A stretch of DNA of 64,000 bases from Rhodocytophaga aerolata (GTDB lineage: Bacteria; Bacteroidota; Bacteroidia; Cytophagales; 172606-1): assembly GCF_030503435.1 (NCBI RefSeq), contig NZ_JAUKPO010000031.1, positions 1 through 64,000 of the forward strand. Direction: 5' to 3'. This document shows, in pieces, positions 18,401 to 27,620 of this stretch. A model generated the notes under the pieces. The model was not told where the DNA came from and made no database searches. It worked only from the letters and a program-made list of their open reading frames with translations. Position numbers and translations under genes: made by a program. The first letter of the stretch is position 1, and the number at the start of each line of letters is the position of its first letter.

Positions 18401-18603
18401 GTTTAGTGAACAGCACCAAAATCCTTTCTAACCTGCGGGTATATGTATCTGGCCAGAATGTATTTACCATTACCAAATACAAAGGCTACGATCCGGAAGT
18501 AACCGGGGCATTTGGCCGCACCAGCAGCCTCGACAGAGGGCAGGATATTGGCAATTTCCCGGCTCCCCGCATTTTTAGTGCCGGTATACAGGCAGGTTTT
18601 TAA
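15430..18603 (+). CDS. SusC/RagA TonB-linked outer membrane transporter
   Basis: This is a TonB-dependent outer-membrane barrel that imports oligosaccharides together with SusD. An unusually long leader (about 30 residues) is followed by a linker. Next come a carboxypeptidase-regulatory-like domain (about 77-155: VSGKVTDEAGAGLPGVNVL...GYVTQEV), a TonB box (SEVVVVGYQ), the plug (GELLQGRAAGV, KIRGTNSI, PLYVIDG, LKDAAATALYGSRGMNGVI) and a 22-strand barrel ending SAGIQAGF with the terminal aromatic. The length of 1057 aa is normal. The susD gene follows after 43 bp, and glycosidases surround the pair. An AT-rich leader upstream (15300-15400) probably holds the promoter. Confidence 0.95.
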   Translation: MNKKLYKAKALNIPLAATLISGIMCQGQLQAMSSEGLAHLHPTKVMAMNFPASTNSNTPIPFFRTNIHKSGVVDPADIQVSGKVTDEAGAGLPGVNVLIKGTATGTTTSSDGSYTLTAPDGNATLVFSYIGYVTQEVPINNRATINVSLVPDVQSLSEVVVVGYQTQKRSDIVGAVGVVDTEEIKKVQAGSVGELLQGRAAGVTVTSSGAPGQASAVKIRGTNSITGQDSPLYVIDGMFINGAFPDFNPNDVESIQVLKDAAATALYGSRGMNGVIIITTKRGRQGTPSLTYNTYVGAQSVPKRLPLMNAAQFREAITLAYANNGEPAPPLSEGVDTDWQDAMFKTGMITDHNLTLSGGTENANYLVSGNFFFQDGIIKGPSFKRYQLRVNTEMKKGRVRVGESIMMSRNSTVNTIGLPFLDVLQMFPTIPVYDPTTRSGYGYGRGNLNNTFATNPVGLQEHYSDSRVSSKVFGSAFAEVSIFKFLTYKLNLGLDYSQFYNKYFERIGALRQNNPDGGPAFVDDRAGEFFNFLVENTLNYNQTFGKHSISALVGYTQQRDNYKEIFAHVEGINGEYWVQQNGTTSPRTNGFVNQRALASWLGSINYTFDDKYLFQVNARRDGSSIFGSGNQYGVFPSASIGWRVSKEGFMQAVPFISDLKLRASYGQVGSQAIGDIGSQTNNPYRISPTIDYNQNYVFNNGIALGAINRQLVNPNIRWERKITTNVGLDLGLLENRIILNADYFISRTKDLLLEVPIPLSAGSTGANPIDNLASIQNKGIELALTYQDQVGNFRYSASANITSIRNKVKGLVPANNNQPIYGNLQLIRLAVDEPISFYALKMDGIYQNQAEVDASGIQGVSPGDVRFVDTNGDGQINLDDRQRVGSPFPTFEYGLNLTGSYLGFDLTAFFAGVGGNKIFNEGRWWNGRYDDNFNYRSDEPFWTGEGSTNSVPRPRHADPTRNPIVQSDRWIEKGDYLRLKTLQLGYSLPEGLVNSTKILSNLRVYVSGQNVFTITKYKGYDPEVTGAFGRTSSLDRGQDIGNFPAPRIFSAGIQAGF

Positions 18604-18646
18604 TCAGGCAATCCGGAAAAAATTCATCACGCAAAACAAATCGACC

Positions 18647-20224
18647 ATGAAGATACAAAAAGTACTGTTATCAATGGCTCTCACCTTCGGGCTTTGCTTA
18701 ACAGCTTGCGAAAAAGAAGAGAACCTTCTCAATAAAAGCAATCCGAATGCCCAAACGCAGGAAAACTTCTGGAAAACAGAAGCAGACGCCATTAATGGGA
18801 TTAATGCCACCTATGCCAATATTCAAAACAGAACCATTACGCTCTGGGAGGTATTCCATTATGACATGCGTTCGGATGAAGGCTATAGCCAGAGCCCCTG
18901 GACAGAACTGGCCAATGTGGGCAAGTTTATTATTAATGATTACAACGTGCCGTTTGTACGGGAAATGTACACCGATGTGTACCGGACTATTTACCGGAGC
19001 AACCAGGTACTTACCTTCGTTCCTGAGATTGAAATGAACGAAAGGCTGAAGAGCCGGATTCTGGCAGAAGCTAAATTCATCCGGGCCCATATGTATTTTA
19101 AACTGGTAACTCTGTGGGGAGGGGTGCCTATTGTAACTACTATTCAACTACCCACCGACCGTCCGGCACAGGCTACCGAAACAGAAGTATGGGCTCAGAT
19201 AGAAAAAGACTTTACCGAAGCCAAAGCAGATTTATGGGCAAAAGAAGAATACACAGGCAATGATATAGGCCGGGTTAGCAAAGAGGGTGCTACGGCCTAC
19301 CTGGGTAGAGTCTATCTGCAACAAAAGAAATATGCCGAAGCAGCAGCCCAGTTCAAAGAGATTATTGACCTAACGCCCGGTAAATTTGACCTGATGCCTA
19401 ACTTCAAAGACAATTTCACAGAAGAATTTGAGAACAATAAAGAATCCTTGTTTGAAATTCAGTTTACGAATAATAATGGAAAAGTCAGCGGATTTCCGGT
19501 ATATGATGCGGCCGGCGGAGATGAAACCAGTGAGCGGGCCCAGTTTTTTGGCGTACGGACATCCGATTTTCCTGCACCGGAAGTAGTAGGCGGCTGGTGC
19601 GACGGTCAACCCACCAAATGGTTATTAAACCAGTTCCTGATCGAAAAGGATAAGAATGGCAATGTTGATCCACGCCTGCAATATACCCTGTATTATAAGC
19701 ACCCAGGTGAATTGCTTTTTGGAAAAACCTATGAGGAGCGGAAAATTGACGAAAACCAGCGGTTCTGGAAAAAATACACCAATTATTATAAAACGACGGA
19801 AGGGTATTTTTCCGGAATCAACACACGCGAAATCAGGCTGGCAGATGTGTACCTGATGTATGCAGAGGCACTGAATGAGCTGGGCCGTACGGCTGAAGCT
19901 ATACCGTTTGCCAATCTGGTACGCCTGCGGTCTAATATGAACGAGTTGCCCTTGAGTATGGCACAAACGGAATTCCGGGAGCGGCTGCGGCAAGACCGGG
20001 TGCTTGAACTGGCCGGAGAAAGCAAGCGATTCCTGGATATGAAACGGTATGGTATACTAGGGCCTGAACTAGCCGGGCCGAATCCTGATCTTCCTCCCAA
20101 TGTGGCTGACTTCGATACAGAGTTCAAAAACTTCGTGAAAGGAAAATCAGAGTATCTGCCCATTCCATTGTATGAAATAGATGCGCTGGGACCGGAAAAA
20201 ATAAAACAAAACCCAGGGTATTAA
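18647..20224 (+). CDS. SusD/RagB surface glycan-binding lipoprotein
   Basis: This is the lid of the SusCD complex, a TPR-rich helical lipoprotein that captures glycans at the cell surface. The start at 18647 gives a lipoprotein signal, MKIQKVLLSMALTFGLCLTAC, with the lipobox LTAC; a longer in-frame ATG lies inside susC and is rejected. Family hallmarks are ESLFEIQF, RLADVYLMYAEALNELGR, LVRLRSN, FRERLRQDRVLELAGESKRF and a C-terminal YLPIPLYEIDA...QNPGY. The length of 526 aa is typical. It follows susC by 43 bp and is followed by a hairpin that may limit read-through. Confidence 0.94.
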   Translation: MKIQKVLLSMALTFGLCLTACEKEENLLNKSNPNAQTQENFWKTEADAINGINATYANIQNRTITLWEVFHYDMRSDEGYSQSPWTELANVGKFIINDYNVPFVREMYTDVYRTIYRSNQVLTFVPEIEMNERLKSRILAEAKFIRAHMYFKLVTLWGGVPIVTTIQLPTDRPAQATETEVWAQIEKDFTEAKADLWAKEEYTGNDIGRVSKEGATAYLGRVYLQQKKYAEAAAQFKEIIDLTPGKFDLMPNFKDNFTEEFENNKESLFEIQFTNNNGKVSGFPVYDAAGGDETSERAQFFGVRTSDFPAPEVVGGWCDGQPTKWLLNQFLIEKDKNGNVDPRLQYTLYYKHPGELLFGKTYEERKIDENQRFWKKYTNYYKTTEGYFSGINTREIRLADVYLMYAEALNELGRTAEAIPFANLVRLRSNMNELPLSMAQTEFRERLRQDRVLELAGESKRFLDMKRYGILGPELAGPNPDLPPNVADFDTEFKNFVKGKSEYLPIPLYEIDALGPEKIKQNPGY

Positions 20225-20302
20225 AAGCTGTTCCTTGCCAGCTGAATAAACTAATCCCTGCTGGCTAGAAGCTACAGGGAAATCAGAAAATAAGGGCTAT
20301 AT

Positions 20303-20367
20303 AAAACAAGGAATAGCATATAGTGAAGCTACTTTATTTCTTCATTAGCTGTTATTCCTTGTTTTTT
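20303..20367 (+). terminator. Hairpin with T-run after susD
   Basis: AAAACAAGGAATA (20303-20315) pairs exactly with TATTCCTTGTTTT (20353-20365), with a 37-nt partly self-complementary loop and a run of seven T at its 3' side. It lies about 80 nt past the susD stop. It could terminate or attenuate transcription before the FG-GAP gene, lowering expression of the enzymes relative to SusCD. Confidence 0.65.
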
Positions 20368-20457
20368 TCAATTACGCAGAGATGATGTTGCGTCCCTAAG
20401 ATTATTTTTTACCCCTTACCTGACAGGTAAAGTGGTCTGCCCCTCTATCCGGACTAT

Positions 20458-23400
20458 ATGAAAATTTTAAGTACAACCTTAGGACTAGTTTTTTTACTTT
20501 GCTGTTGCACGAAGAAAAAAGAGCCACTATTCCAACGTCTATCGCCGCAAGAAACAGGTATTAGCTTTACAAATAGCCTGATAGAAAATGATACGTTCAA
20601 TGTACTGGAATTTACCTATTTCTATAATGGCGGAGGAGTAGGCATTGGTGATATAAATAATGACGGTTTATCTGATATCTATTTTACAGCCAACATGACA
20701 TCTAGTAAATTATACTTGAATAAAGGCAACTGGAAATTTGAAGATATCACTGACGTTGCCGGCGTAACTACAGACCGGTGGGCCAGAGGCGTTTCGATGG
20801 TAGATATCAATGCAGATGGCTTACTGGATATATATGTAAGTGTTTCTGGAACCACGCGTGCCACGGATCAAACCAACCTATTATTTATTAATCAGGGCAA
20901 TAATGCAGAAGGCAAACCCATGTTTAAAGAGCAGGCAAAAGCCTATGGCCTGGCAGATACAGCCCACACCACCCAAACGGCCTTTTTGGATTATGACCTG
21001 GATGGGGATTTGGATGCCTATTTGCTTACGAATGCCATCGAATCTTTCTCGCCTAACACCATTCGTCCCAAAAAAGTAAATGGCGAAGGCTTAAGCACCG
21101 ACCGCTTGTATAAGAACGAAGGCAAAGGCTCTGATGGCCATCCGCTATTTACAGATGTATCGAAGGAAGCAGGTATTAGCATTGAAGGATATGGGCTGGG
21201 AATAGTGGTAAACGACATAAATGCTGACGGATGGCCAGATATCTATTGCGCCAATGATTTTGTTAGCAATGACCTTATCTGGATCAATAACCGGAATGGA
21301 ACCTTTACTAATCAGGCAGCTACCCTCTTAAAGCATCAAAGTTATAATGGCATGGGGGTAGACATAGCCGACTTTAACAACGATGCCTTTGTAGATATAG
21401 TGGTACTGGATATGTTGCCGGAAGACAATAAACGCCAGAAAACCATGAGTGGCGGCATGAAATACGATAAATTCCAGGCAGAACTCAAAGCTGATTATGA
21501 ACCGCAATTTATGCGGAATACACTACAACTAAATAATGGCAACCGTCCCCGGACAAACGCGGATACCTCATCTGCAAGCAATATGCCTGTTTTCAGTGAA
21601 ATCGGGCAACTGTCAGGCATTAGCAAAACCGACTGGAGCTGGAGTGCGTTGTTTGCCGATTTTGACAACGATGGCTACCGCGACTTATTTGTAACCAATG
21701 GCTATGGCAAAGATGTAACAGATTTGGATTTTGTATTATACCAAAGCCAGCAGGCCATGATCTACCAGGGACGCGAAAACATTCGTGCCCGGCAACGTGA
21801 AATTGCTAAAAAGCAACCCGGAGCTAAAGTACATAATTACCTGTTTCAGAATAAGGGTGACCTTACTTTTAGAGATCAATCAACCGAATGGGGAGTAACT
21901 TTGCCAACCTTTTCTAATGGAGCCGCTTATGCAGATTTAGACAATGATGGAGATCTGGACCTGGTGGTGAATAACATTAACGATCCGGCAGATATTTACC
22001 GCAATACAACAGTAGAAAATAGCACCAACCAAAGCAGCAACCATTATCTACGAATACAATTCAAAGGTCCTCAAAATAATGCAGCTGGCTTGGGAGCAAA
22101 AGTTAACTTGAGTTATCAAGGAAAAAAGCAATTTCATGAGCATACACCCTACCGGGGCTTTCAGTCTACTATAGAAAATGCAGTACATTTTGGTTTAGGT
22201 TCTATAGCCGTAATAGATTCTGTAGAAATAACCTGGCCCGATGGTTCGTATCAACTACTGCGACAAGTAAAAACAGACCAAGTACTACGTGTTGATCATA
22301 AAAATGCCAAAGACAAGCCAGTTGCGTCTGCCAGCACCACTGTAACTTTATTTGAAGAAGCACCAGAGGCATTTGGCATAGCCTATACGCATCAGGAAAA
22401 TGAATTTATCGATTTTAAGCGGCAACCTCTGCTACCACAGAAATATTCCAGAAATGGCCCTGGCATTGCCGTAGGAGATATAAATGGAGATGGATTGGAG
22501 GATTTTTTTGTTGGAGGAGCCTCTGCTTCAGCAGGTAAAGTATTTCTTCAAAGTACATCCTCGGCTAATGAACCCTCATTTATCAGCTATGCAGTTGATA
22601 AAGATGGCAAACCGGAAGAAGATATGGGCACCCTCCTGTTTGATGCAGACAATGACCAGGACCTAGATTTATACATTGTTAGTGGGGGTAATGAATTTCC
22701 ATCCAGGTCTCCGCATTACCAGGATCGGTTATATCTGAACGATGGCAAAGGAAATTTTACGAAAGATAGTTTGGCTTTGCCAGCCATTACGTCCAGTGGT
22801 TCTTGTGTAGTGGCGGCTGATTATGACCGTGATGGCGATCTGGATCTTTTTGTAGGTGGCCGTATATCGCCTAATGCCTATCCGTTTGTGCCACAAAGTT
22901 ACTTACTTCAAAACGATACCGATACCCGTACCAGGAAAGTACACTTTACAGATGTGACTGATAAAGTTTGTGCTTCTTTAACGTCCATAGGAATGGTTAC
23001 AGCAGCACTCTGGACAGATTTCAATACAGATGGGCAGATAGATTTGATAGTAGCCGGCGAATGGATGCCTATTAGTTTCTTCCAGAACCAGGGGGGCAAA
23101 CTCACGGATGTAACCGCTACTACAGGCTTAGCCCACACATCTGGCTGGTGGAACAGTTTAGCCGCAGGAGACTTTGATAATGATGGAGATACCGATTATA
23201 TAGCTGGCAACCTGGGGCTTAACTCTAAATATAAATCTTCTCCGGAAGAACCTGTGTGTGTGTATGCCGACGATTTCGATAAAAACGGCACCTTAGATCC
23301 TATTCTCTGCTATTATTTGCCGGGAGAAGAAGGAGGCGAAAGAGCAGCCTATCCTACCCACTCCCGCGATGTACTGATTGACCAGATCAATAGCATGCGC

Positions 23401-24087
23401 AGGCGTTACCCCAAGTATGCAGAATATGCCTTAACCAAAGCTGAACACCTGCTTCCAGAAGAAGAGTTAAAAAATGCCTATGTTGTAAAAAGCGAAACGT
23501 TCCATTCCAGCTATTTGGAAAATCTGGGAGGAGGAAAATTTACCATAAAACCTTTACCAACACAGGTGCAGGTCGCTCCCCTATTTGGCATGAGCACTGG
23601 TGATTATAACGAAGATGGAAACCTGGATTTATTAGTTACCGGTAACTCGTATGCTACCGAAGTAGTTGCCGGACAATACGACGCATTGATGGGCTTGTTA
23701 TTACAAGGAGATGGCAAAGGTAATTTTACTCCTATAACTGCCTCCAGAAGCGGCTTTTTTGTAGAAGGCGATGCCAAAGGAATGGCCCAATTACCTTTAG
23801 GTAATGGAAACATCTTAGTTCTTTCTGCCCAAAATTCAGGTAGACTCAAGAGCCATATATTGAGACAAATAGAAATTAACCGTTCTCCTTCCCGCACCAT
23901 CACACTCGCACCACTGGATGCCTATATCGAATTTACCTTGGCTAATGGAAAAAAGCAGAGACACGAAGGATACTATGGTTCTACCTATCTTTCTCATTCT
24001 TCACGTATGCTTTCTGTACCTGACCAAGTAAAAGAAGTAACTATTACAGACTATGCAGGCAAGAAAAGAAAAATCAAATTCAATTGA
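20458..24087 (+). CDS. FG-GAP/VCBS repeat lipoprotein with ASPIC/UnbV domain
   Basis: This 1209-aa cell-surface lipoprotein begins MKILSTTLGLVFLLCCCTKK, with consecutive Cys at the lipobox. At least 13 FG-GAP blades carry calcium-loop motifs of the form DxNxDGxxD, for example DINNDGLSDIYF, DYDLDGDLDAYL, DFDNDGYRDLFV, DYDRDGDLDLFV and DYNEDGNLDLLV. This implies two calcium-binding beta-propellers. Between them, near residues 525-620, is an ASPIC/UnbV (CRTAC1) module (GLGAKVNLSYQ, YRGFQST, HFGLGS, ITWPDGSYQ). Such proteins recur beside SusCD pairs and are often mislabelled RNA-binding. Glycan binding or surface scaffolding is inferred; no catalytic centre is visible. Confidence 0.88.
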   Translation: MKILSTTLGLVFLLCCCTKKKEPLFQRLSPQETGISFTNSLIENDTFNVLEFTYFYNGGGVGIGDINNDGLSDIYFTANMTSSKLYLNKGNWKFEDITDVAGVTTDRWARGVSMVDINADGLLDIYVSVSGTTRATDQTNLLFINQGNNAEGKPMFKEQAKAYGLADTAHTTQTAFLDYDLDGDLDAYLLTNAIESFSPNTIRPKKVNGEGLSTDRLYKNEGKGSDGHPLFTDVSKEAGISIEGYGLGIVVNDINADGWPDIYCANDFVSNDLIWINNRNGTFTNQAATLLKHQSYNGMGVDIADFNNDAFVDIVVLDMLPEDNKRQKTMSGGMKYDKFQAELKADYEPQFMRNTLQLNNGNRPRTNADTSSASNMPVFSEIGQLSGISKTDWSWSALFADFDNDGYRDLFVTNGYGKDVTDLDFVLYQSQQAMIYQGRENIRARQREIAKKQPGAKVHNYLFQNKGDLTFRDQSTEWGVTLPTFSNGAAYADLDNDGDLDLVVNNINDPADIYRNTTVENSTNQSSNHYLRIQFKGPQNNAAGLGAKVNLSYQGKKQFHEHTPYRGFQSTIENAVHFGLGSIAVIDSVEITWPDGSYQLLRQVKTDQVLRVDHKNAKDKPVASASTTVTLFEEAPEAFGIAYTHQENEFIDFKRQPLLPQKYSRNGPGIAVGDINGDGLEDFFVGGASASAGKVFLQSTSSANEPSFISYAVDKDGKPEEDMGTLLFDADNDQDLDLYIVSGGNEFPSRSPHYQDRLYLNDGKGNFTKDSLALPAITSSGSCVVAADYDRDGDLDLFVGGRISPNAYPFVPQSYLLQNDTDTRTRKVHFTDVTDKVCASLTSIGMVTAALWTDFNTDGQIDLIVAGEWMPISFFQNQGGKLTDVTATTGLAHTSGWWNSLAAGDFDNDGDTDYIAGNLGLNSKYKSSPEEPVCVYADDFDKNGTLDPILCYYLPGEEGGERAAYPTHSRDVLIDQINSMRRRYPKYAEYALTKAEHLLPEEELKNAYVVKSETFHSSYLENLGGGKFTIKPLPTQVQVAPLFGMSTGDYNEDGNLDLLVTGNSYATEVVAGQYDALMGLLLQGDGKGNFTPITASRSGFFVEGDAKGMAQLPLGNGNILVLSAQNSGRLKSHILRQIEINRSPSRTITLAPLDAYIEFTLANGKKQRHEGYYGSTYLSHSSRMLSVPDQVKEVTITDYAGKKRKIKFN

Positions 24088-24229
24088 TAAACTTTTACAT
24101 TAGCCAGAGTAGATATTCTATAGCTTTGTCATTATACTTAGCAAAGGTTCAAAATAAGGCTTGAATGTGAGGAATTCTAAACCTGTTTTGCTTCTTATAC
24201 ATAAAACTCCTCTATTATCACATGAAGCT

Positions 24230-25318
24230 ATGAAAGAATTTTCAGGTAAAAAGTTGATTGTTATCTTGTGTATCCTGTTACTTTTTATAGGAGAGGCCTG
24301 CAATAAAAAAACCGTTACGCCTGCTTCTACAAAAGCCCCAGTTACCAGCCTGCCTCCAGGTACATTTGCCAATCCTATTACTGACGGAGCCGATCCCTGG
24401 GTGTTTAAAAAAGATAATTACTATTATTTCTGCCAATCGAAAAATGGAGGAATTTATGTGGCTAAGTCAGAAAAGCTCTCGCAACCAGGTAATTTTTCCT
24501 TAGTCTGGAGTGCACCTACAAGCGGCTGGAACCGTCAACATATATGGGCGCCGGAGATGCATTATTTACAAGGCAAATGGTATATCTATTATGCGGCCGG
24601 GGAAGCCGGTCCACCCTTTATTCACCAGAAGTCTGGCGTGCTGGAATCTGTTACAGAAGACCCGTTGGGTAGTTATACAGATAAAGGCATGTTATACACT
24701 GGCGATAATATAGCCTCGCCGGAATCTGTAAAGTGGGCTATTGATCTGACTCCCTTTTATCTAAATGGCCAGTTATATGCGCTGTGGTCGGGCTGGGAAG
24801 AAAATGCAACTACCGACCGTACGCCCCAGCACCTGTATATAGCTACCATGCGTAATCCCTGGACTATCAGCAGCAACCGCATAAAAATTTCATCTCCCCA
24901 GCAACCCTGGGAAAAAGGCACCGAATTAGACTTGAACGAAGGCCCGGAAATGCTGAAGCATCAAGCGAAAGCTTTTATTATTTATTCCTGCCGGGAATCA
25001 TGGCTGCCAGCCTATCAATTGGGGCAATTAACGCTAACGGATACCTTATTAAATCCGATGGAGCCGGCTAATTGGGTAAAAACGGGGCCAGTTTTTAGTG
25101 GAACCGATAAAGTATTTGGCGTAGGGCATGTGAGTTTTACTACTTCTCCCGACGATACCGAACATTGGCTATATTACCACGCCAAAAAATCAACTGCGCC
25201 TGGCTGGGACAGAGATATACGTTTACAAAAATTTACCTGGAACACAAATGGGTCACCAGATTTTGGTACACCTATTCCGGCAGGTATTCCTATTGCCTTG
25301 CCATCCGGCGAAAAATAG
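24230..25318 (+). CDS. Glycoside hydrolase family 43 lipoprotein
   Basis: This is a second GH43 glycosidase (362 aa), homologous to the one at 14104. The start at 24230 gives a lipoprotein signal ending FIGEAC with C24 as the lipidation site; a longer in-frame start at 24161 would bury it. Catalytic residues are D55 (GADPWV), D172 (AIDLTPF) and E237 (NEGPEM). IWAPEMHYLQGKWYIYYAAG is the family hallmark. It probably acts at the outer membrane as an arabinofuranosidase or related enzyme. It lies between the FG-GAP lipoprotein and the GH2 gene, 40 bp before the latter, so is co-transcribed with it. Confidence 0.9.
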   Translation: MKEFSGKKLIVILCILLLFIGEACNKKTVTPASTKAPVTSLPPGTFANPITDGADPWVFKKDNYYYFCQSKNGGIYVAKSEKLSQPGNFSLVWSAPTSGWNRQHIWAPEMHYLQGKWYIYYAAGEAGPPFIHQKSGVLESVTEDPLGSYTDKGMLYTGDNIASPESVKWAIDLTPFYLNGQLYALWSGWEENATTDRTPQHLYIATMRNPWTISSNRIKISSPQQPWEKGTELDLNEGPEMLKHQAKAFIIYSCRESWLPAYQLGQLTLTDTLLNPMEPANWVKTGPVFSGTDKVFGVGHVSFTTSPDDTEHWLYYHAKKSTAPGWDRDIRLQKFTWNTNGSPDFGTPIPAGIPIALPSGEK

Positions 25319-25358
25319 TATATTTATGTGATTTTCTTGTACACTCACACCTTTTACC

Positions 25359-27251
25359 ATGAAAAAAATAATTTCTTACTTTCCCCCTTCCTGGATTCTA
25401 CGAAGCAACCTTATTTTATGTAGTATACTTATTAGTTGTCAGGTTGCCTTTGGCCAGGCTGTTGCCTGGAAGCCTGTAGAAGGGCATATTATGACCAAGT
25501 GGGCCAAAGAAGTAACGCCCACAAATGTGTTACCTGACTATCCGCGTCCGCAGATGGCCCGCAAAGAGTGGAAAAATTTAAATGGTTTATGGGAGTATGC
25601 CATTGCGCCAAAAGATAATACTACGCCACAATCGTATAATGGGCAGATATTGGTACCTTTTCCGGTGGAATCGGCTATGTCTGGTGTAAAAAAGCTGGTG
25701 GGCAAAGAGAATAAATTGTGGTACCGTCATACATTTGAGGTGCCTGCCACCTGGGCAAATCAACGGCTATTACTTCACTTTGGCGCAGTAGACTGGCAAA
25801 GCACGGTATCCATTAATGGAAAACAGGTAGGCACCCATGAGGGTGGCTATGATCCATTTTATTTTGATATTACCGATGCTTTAAAAAAAGAAGGCAAACA
25901 AGAAGTGATCGTTTCTGTATGGGACCCCACTTCAGAAGGCACGCAGCCCCGCGGCAAACAAGTTGTAAAACCGGAAGGCATCTGGTATACCCCTGTTACT
26001 GGTATCTGGCAAACGGTTTGGCTGGAGCCGGTGCCCGTTTCTTCTATCAAAACGTTTAAAACTACGCCGGATATTGACAAAAAAACATTGACAGTAGCCG
26101 TAGAAGGCCAGGGAACCCAGCAAACGGATATGATAAAAGTCATTGCTATGGATGGGAACAAAGAAGTAGCCAGCGCCACCAATCCCATCGGACAGCCGGT
26201 GGCAGTAACCATACCTACTCCCAAACTCTGGTCCCCTGATTCACCCTTCTTATATGATGTGAAAATACAATTACTGCGCAATGGCAAAGCAATAGATGAG
26301 GTAAGCAGCTATGCCGGTATGCGCAAAATTTCTCTGGCCAAAGACAAACAAGGCATTCCCAGATTGATGCTCAATAACAAGTTTGTATTTCAGTACGGCA
26401 CGTTAGACCAGGGTTGGTGGCCCGATGGGTTATATACGGCTCCGACCGATGAAGCGCTGAAATTTGATATTGAAAAGACGAAAGAGATGGGTTTTAACAT
26501 GATCCGGAAGCACGTAAAAGTAGAACCAGCCCGATGGTATATGCATTGCGATAAAGTAGGTATTTTAGTCTGGCAAGATATGCCGAGTGGTGACAAAAGT
26601 GCCGAATGGAAAGCCCCAAGTGGGATAGATGGTCAAGAGATGACCCGTACAGCAGAATCAGAAGCCCATTACAAAAGAGAATGGAAAGCCATAATCGATG
26701 CCTTTTATAATTATCCGTCTATTGTGATGTGGGTGCCTTTTAATGAAGGATGGGGGCAGTTTAAAACCGAAGAAATTATCAATTGGACCACTAAATATGA
26801 CCCTTCCCGCTTAATTAATGGACCTAGTGGGGGCAACCACTTCCCGGTAGCTCATACCATAGATCACCACCAATATCCTGGCCCTGGTATGCCGCCTACG
26901 CAACAGGAACGCGCTATGGTATTGGGTGAATTTGGTGGGCTAGGCTTACCTGTAACTGGTCATTTGTGGCAGGAAAAAGATAACTGGGGCTACCGGAAAT
27001 ATCAAACTTCCGATACGTTAACTATGAAGTATGCAGATCTGATCAATCAGATTCCAGACATGATAATTAAAGGTCTTTCAGCAGCTATTTATACCCAGAC
27101 AACTGATGTTGAAGGAGAAGTAAACGGATTGATGACGTATGACCGGGCCATGATCAAAATGGATGCTGACCGGGTAAGGCAAATAAATAGTGTGCTTACT
27201 AAACCTACTGTAAGCCCTTCCAAAAAAGTTAATGCTGCTTCCGGGCAGTAA
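25359..27251 (+). CDS. Glycoside hydrolase family 2 (beta-galactosidase/glucuronidase-like)
   Basis: This is an exported GH2 enzyme of 630 aa with a leader ending VAFGQ. Domains in order are a jelly-roll sugar-binding domain (about 60-220; LNGLWEYAI, WYRHTFEV, VSINGKQVGTHEGGYDPFYF), an immunoglobulin-like domain (about 225-330) and a TIM barrel. The acid/base is E463 in FNEGWGQ and the nucleophile E524 in VLGEFGGLG. It lacks the long C-terminal domains of LacZ and belongs to the short GH2 type common in plant-glycan loci. Candidate activities are beta-galactosidase, beta-glucuronidase or exo-arabinopyranosidase. It is 40 bp downstream of the GH43 lipoprotein gene. Confidence 0.9.
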   Translation: MKKIISYFPPSWILRSNLILCSILISCQVAFGQAVAWKPVEGHIMTKWAKEVTPTNVLPDYPRPQMARKEWKNLNGLWEYAIAPKDNTTPQSYNGQILVPFPVESAMSGVKKLVGKENKLWYRHTFEVPATWANQRLLLHFGAVDWQSTVSINGKQVGTHEGGYDPFYFDITDALKKEGKQEVIVSVWDPTSEGTQPRGKQVVKPEGIWYTPVTGIWQTVWLEPVPVSSIKTFKTTPDIDKKTLTVAVEGQGTQQTDMIKVIAMDGNKEVASATNPIGQPVAVTIPTPKLWSPDSPFLYDVKIQLLRNGKAIDEVSSYAGMRKISLAKDKQGIPRLMLNNKFVFQYGTLDQGWWPDGLYTAPTDEALKFDIEKTKEMGFNMIRKHVKVEPARWYMHCDKVGILVWQDMPSGDKSAEWKAPSGIDGQEMTRTAESEAHYKREWKAIIDAFYNYPSIVMWVPFNEGWGQFKTEEIINWTTKYDPSRLINGPSGGNHFPVAHTIDHHQYPGPGMPPTQQERAMVLGEFGGLGLPVTGHLWQEKDNWGYRKYQTSDTLTMKYADLINQIPDMIIKGLSAAIYTQTTDVEGEVNGLMTYDRAMIKMDADRVRQINSVLTKPTVSPSKKVNAASGQ

Positions 27252-27620
27252 AGGAAAGTTTTATGAATGAATACGCATTGAATAGATTATGGATTGAATG
27301 CAGATTACCGTATACGAAGTACACATATCTTTAACTAAAAAGTATTCTGGCATAATCATATAGAGTTATAGTCGTATTTTGCTGTTTTGTTAAGGCCAGG
27401 CATTATATTTTTAAAGCCTATTTTAGAAAAGATGCCAATTTTTAGAAAGGTACTTTGAATAAGCTGAACTATGTTCTGCGAAATATTTATGGATACATGC
27501 ATATATCCCAAAGGAATAACAGATATTTATAAAATAGTTAAGTGAAAGAGAAGTAGGGTCACAAAATGAATTTACTTCTCTTTCATGCCAAATAACCTTT
27601 GATTTTATTTTTTTGACCAT
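27252..27620. other. Intergenic region inside the PUL
   Basis: This 369-bp AT-rich gap separates GH2 from the third GH43. I see no coding signal. It probably carries a separate promoter for the last enzyme, but no consensus element stands out. Confidence 0.5.
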
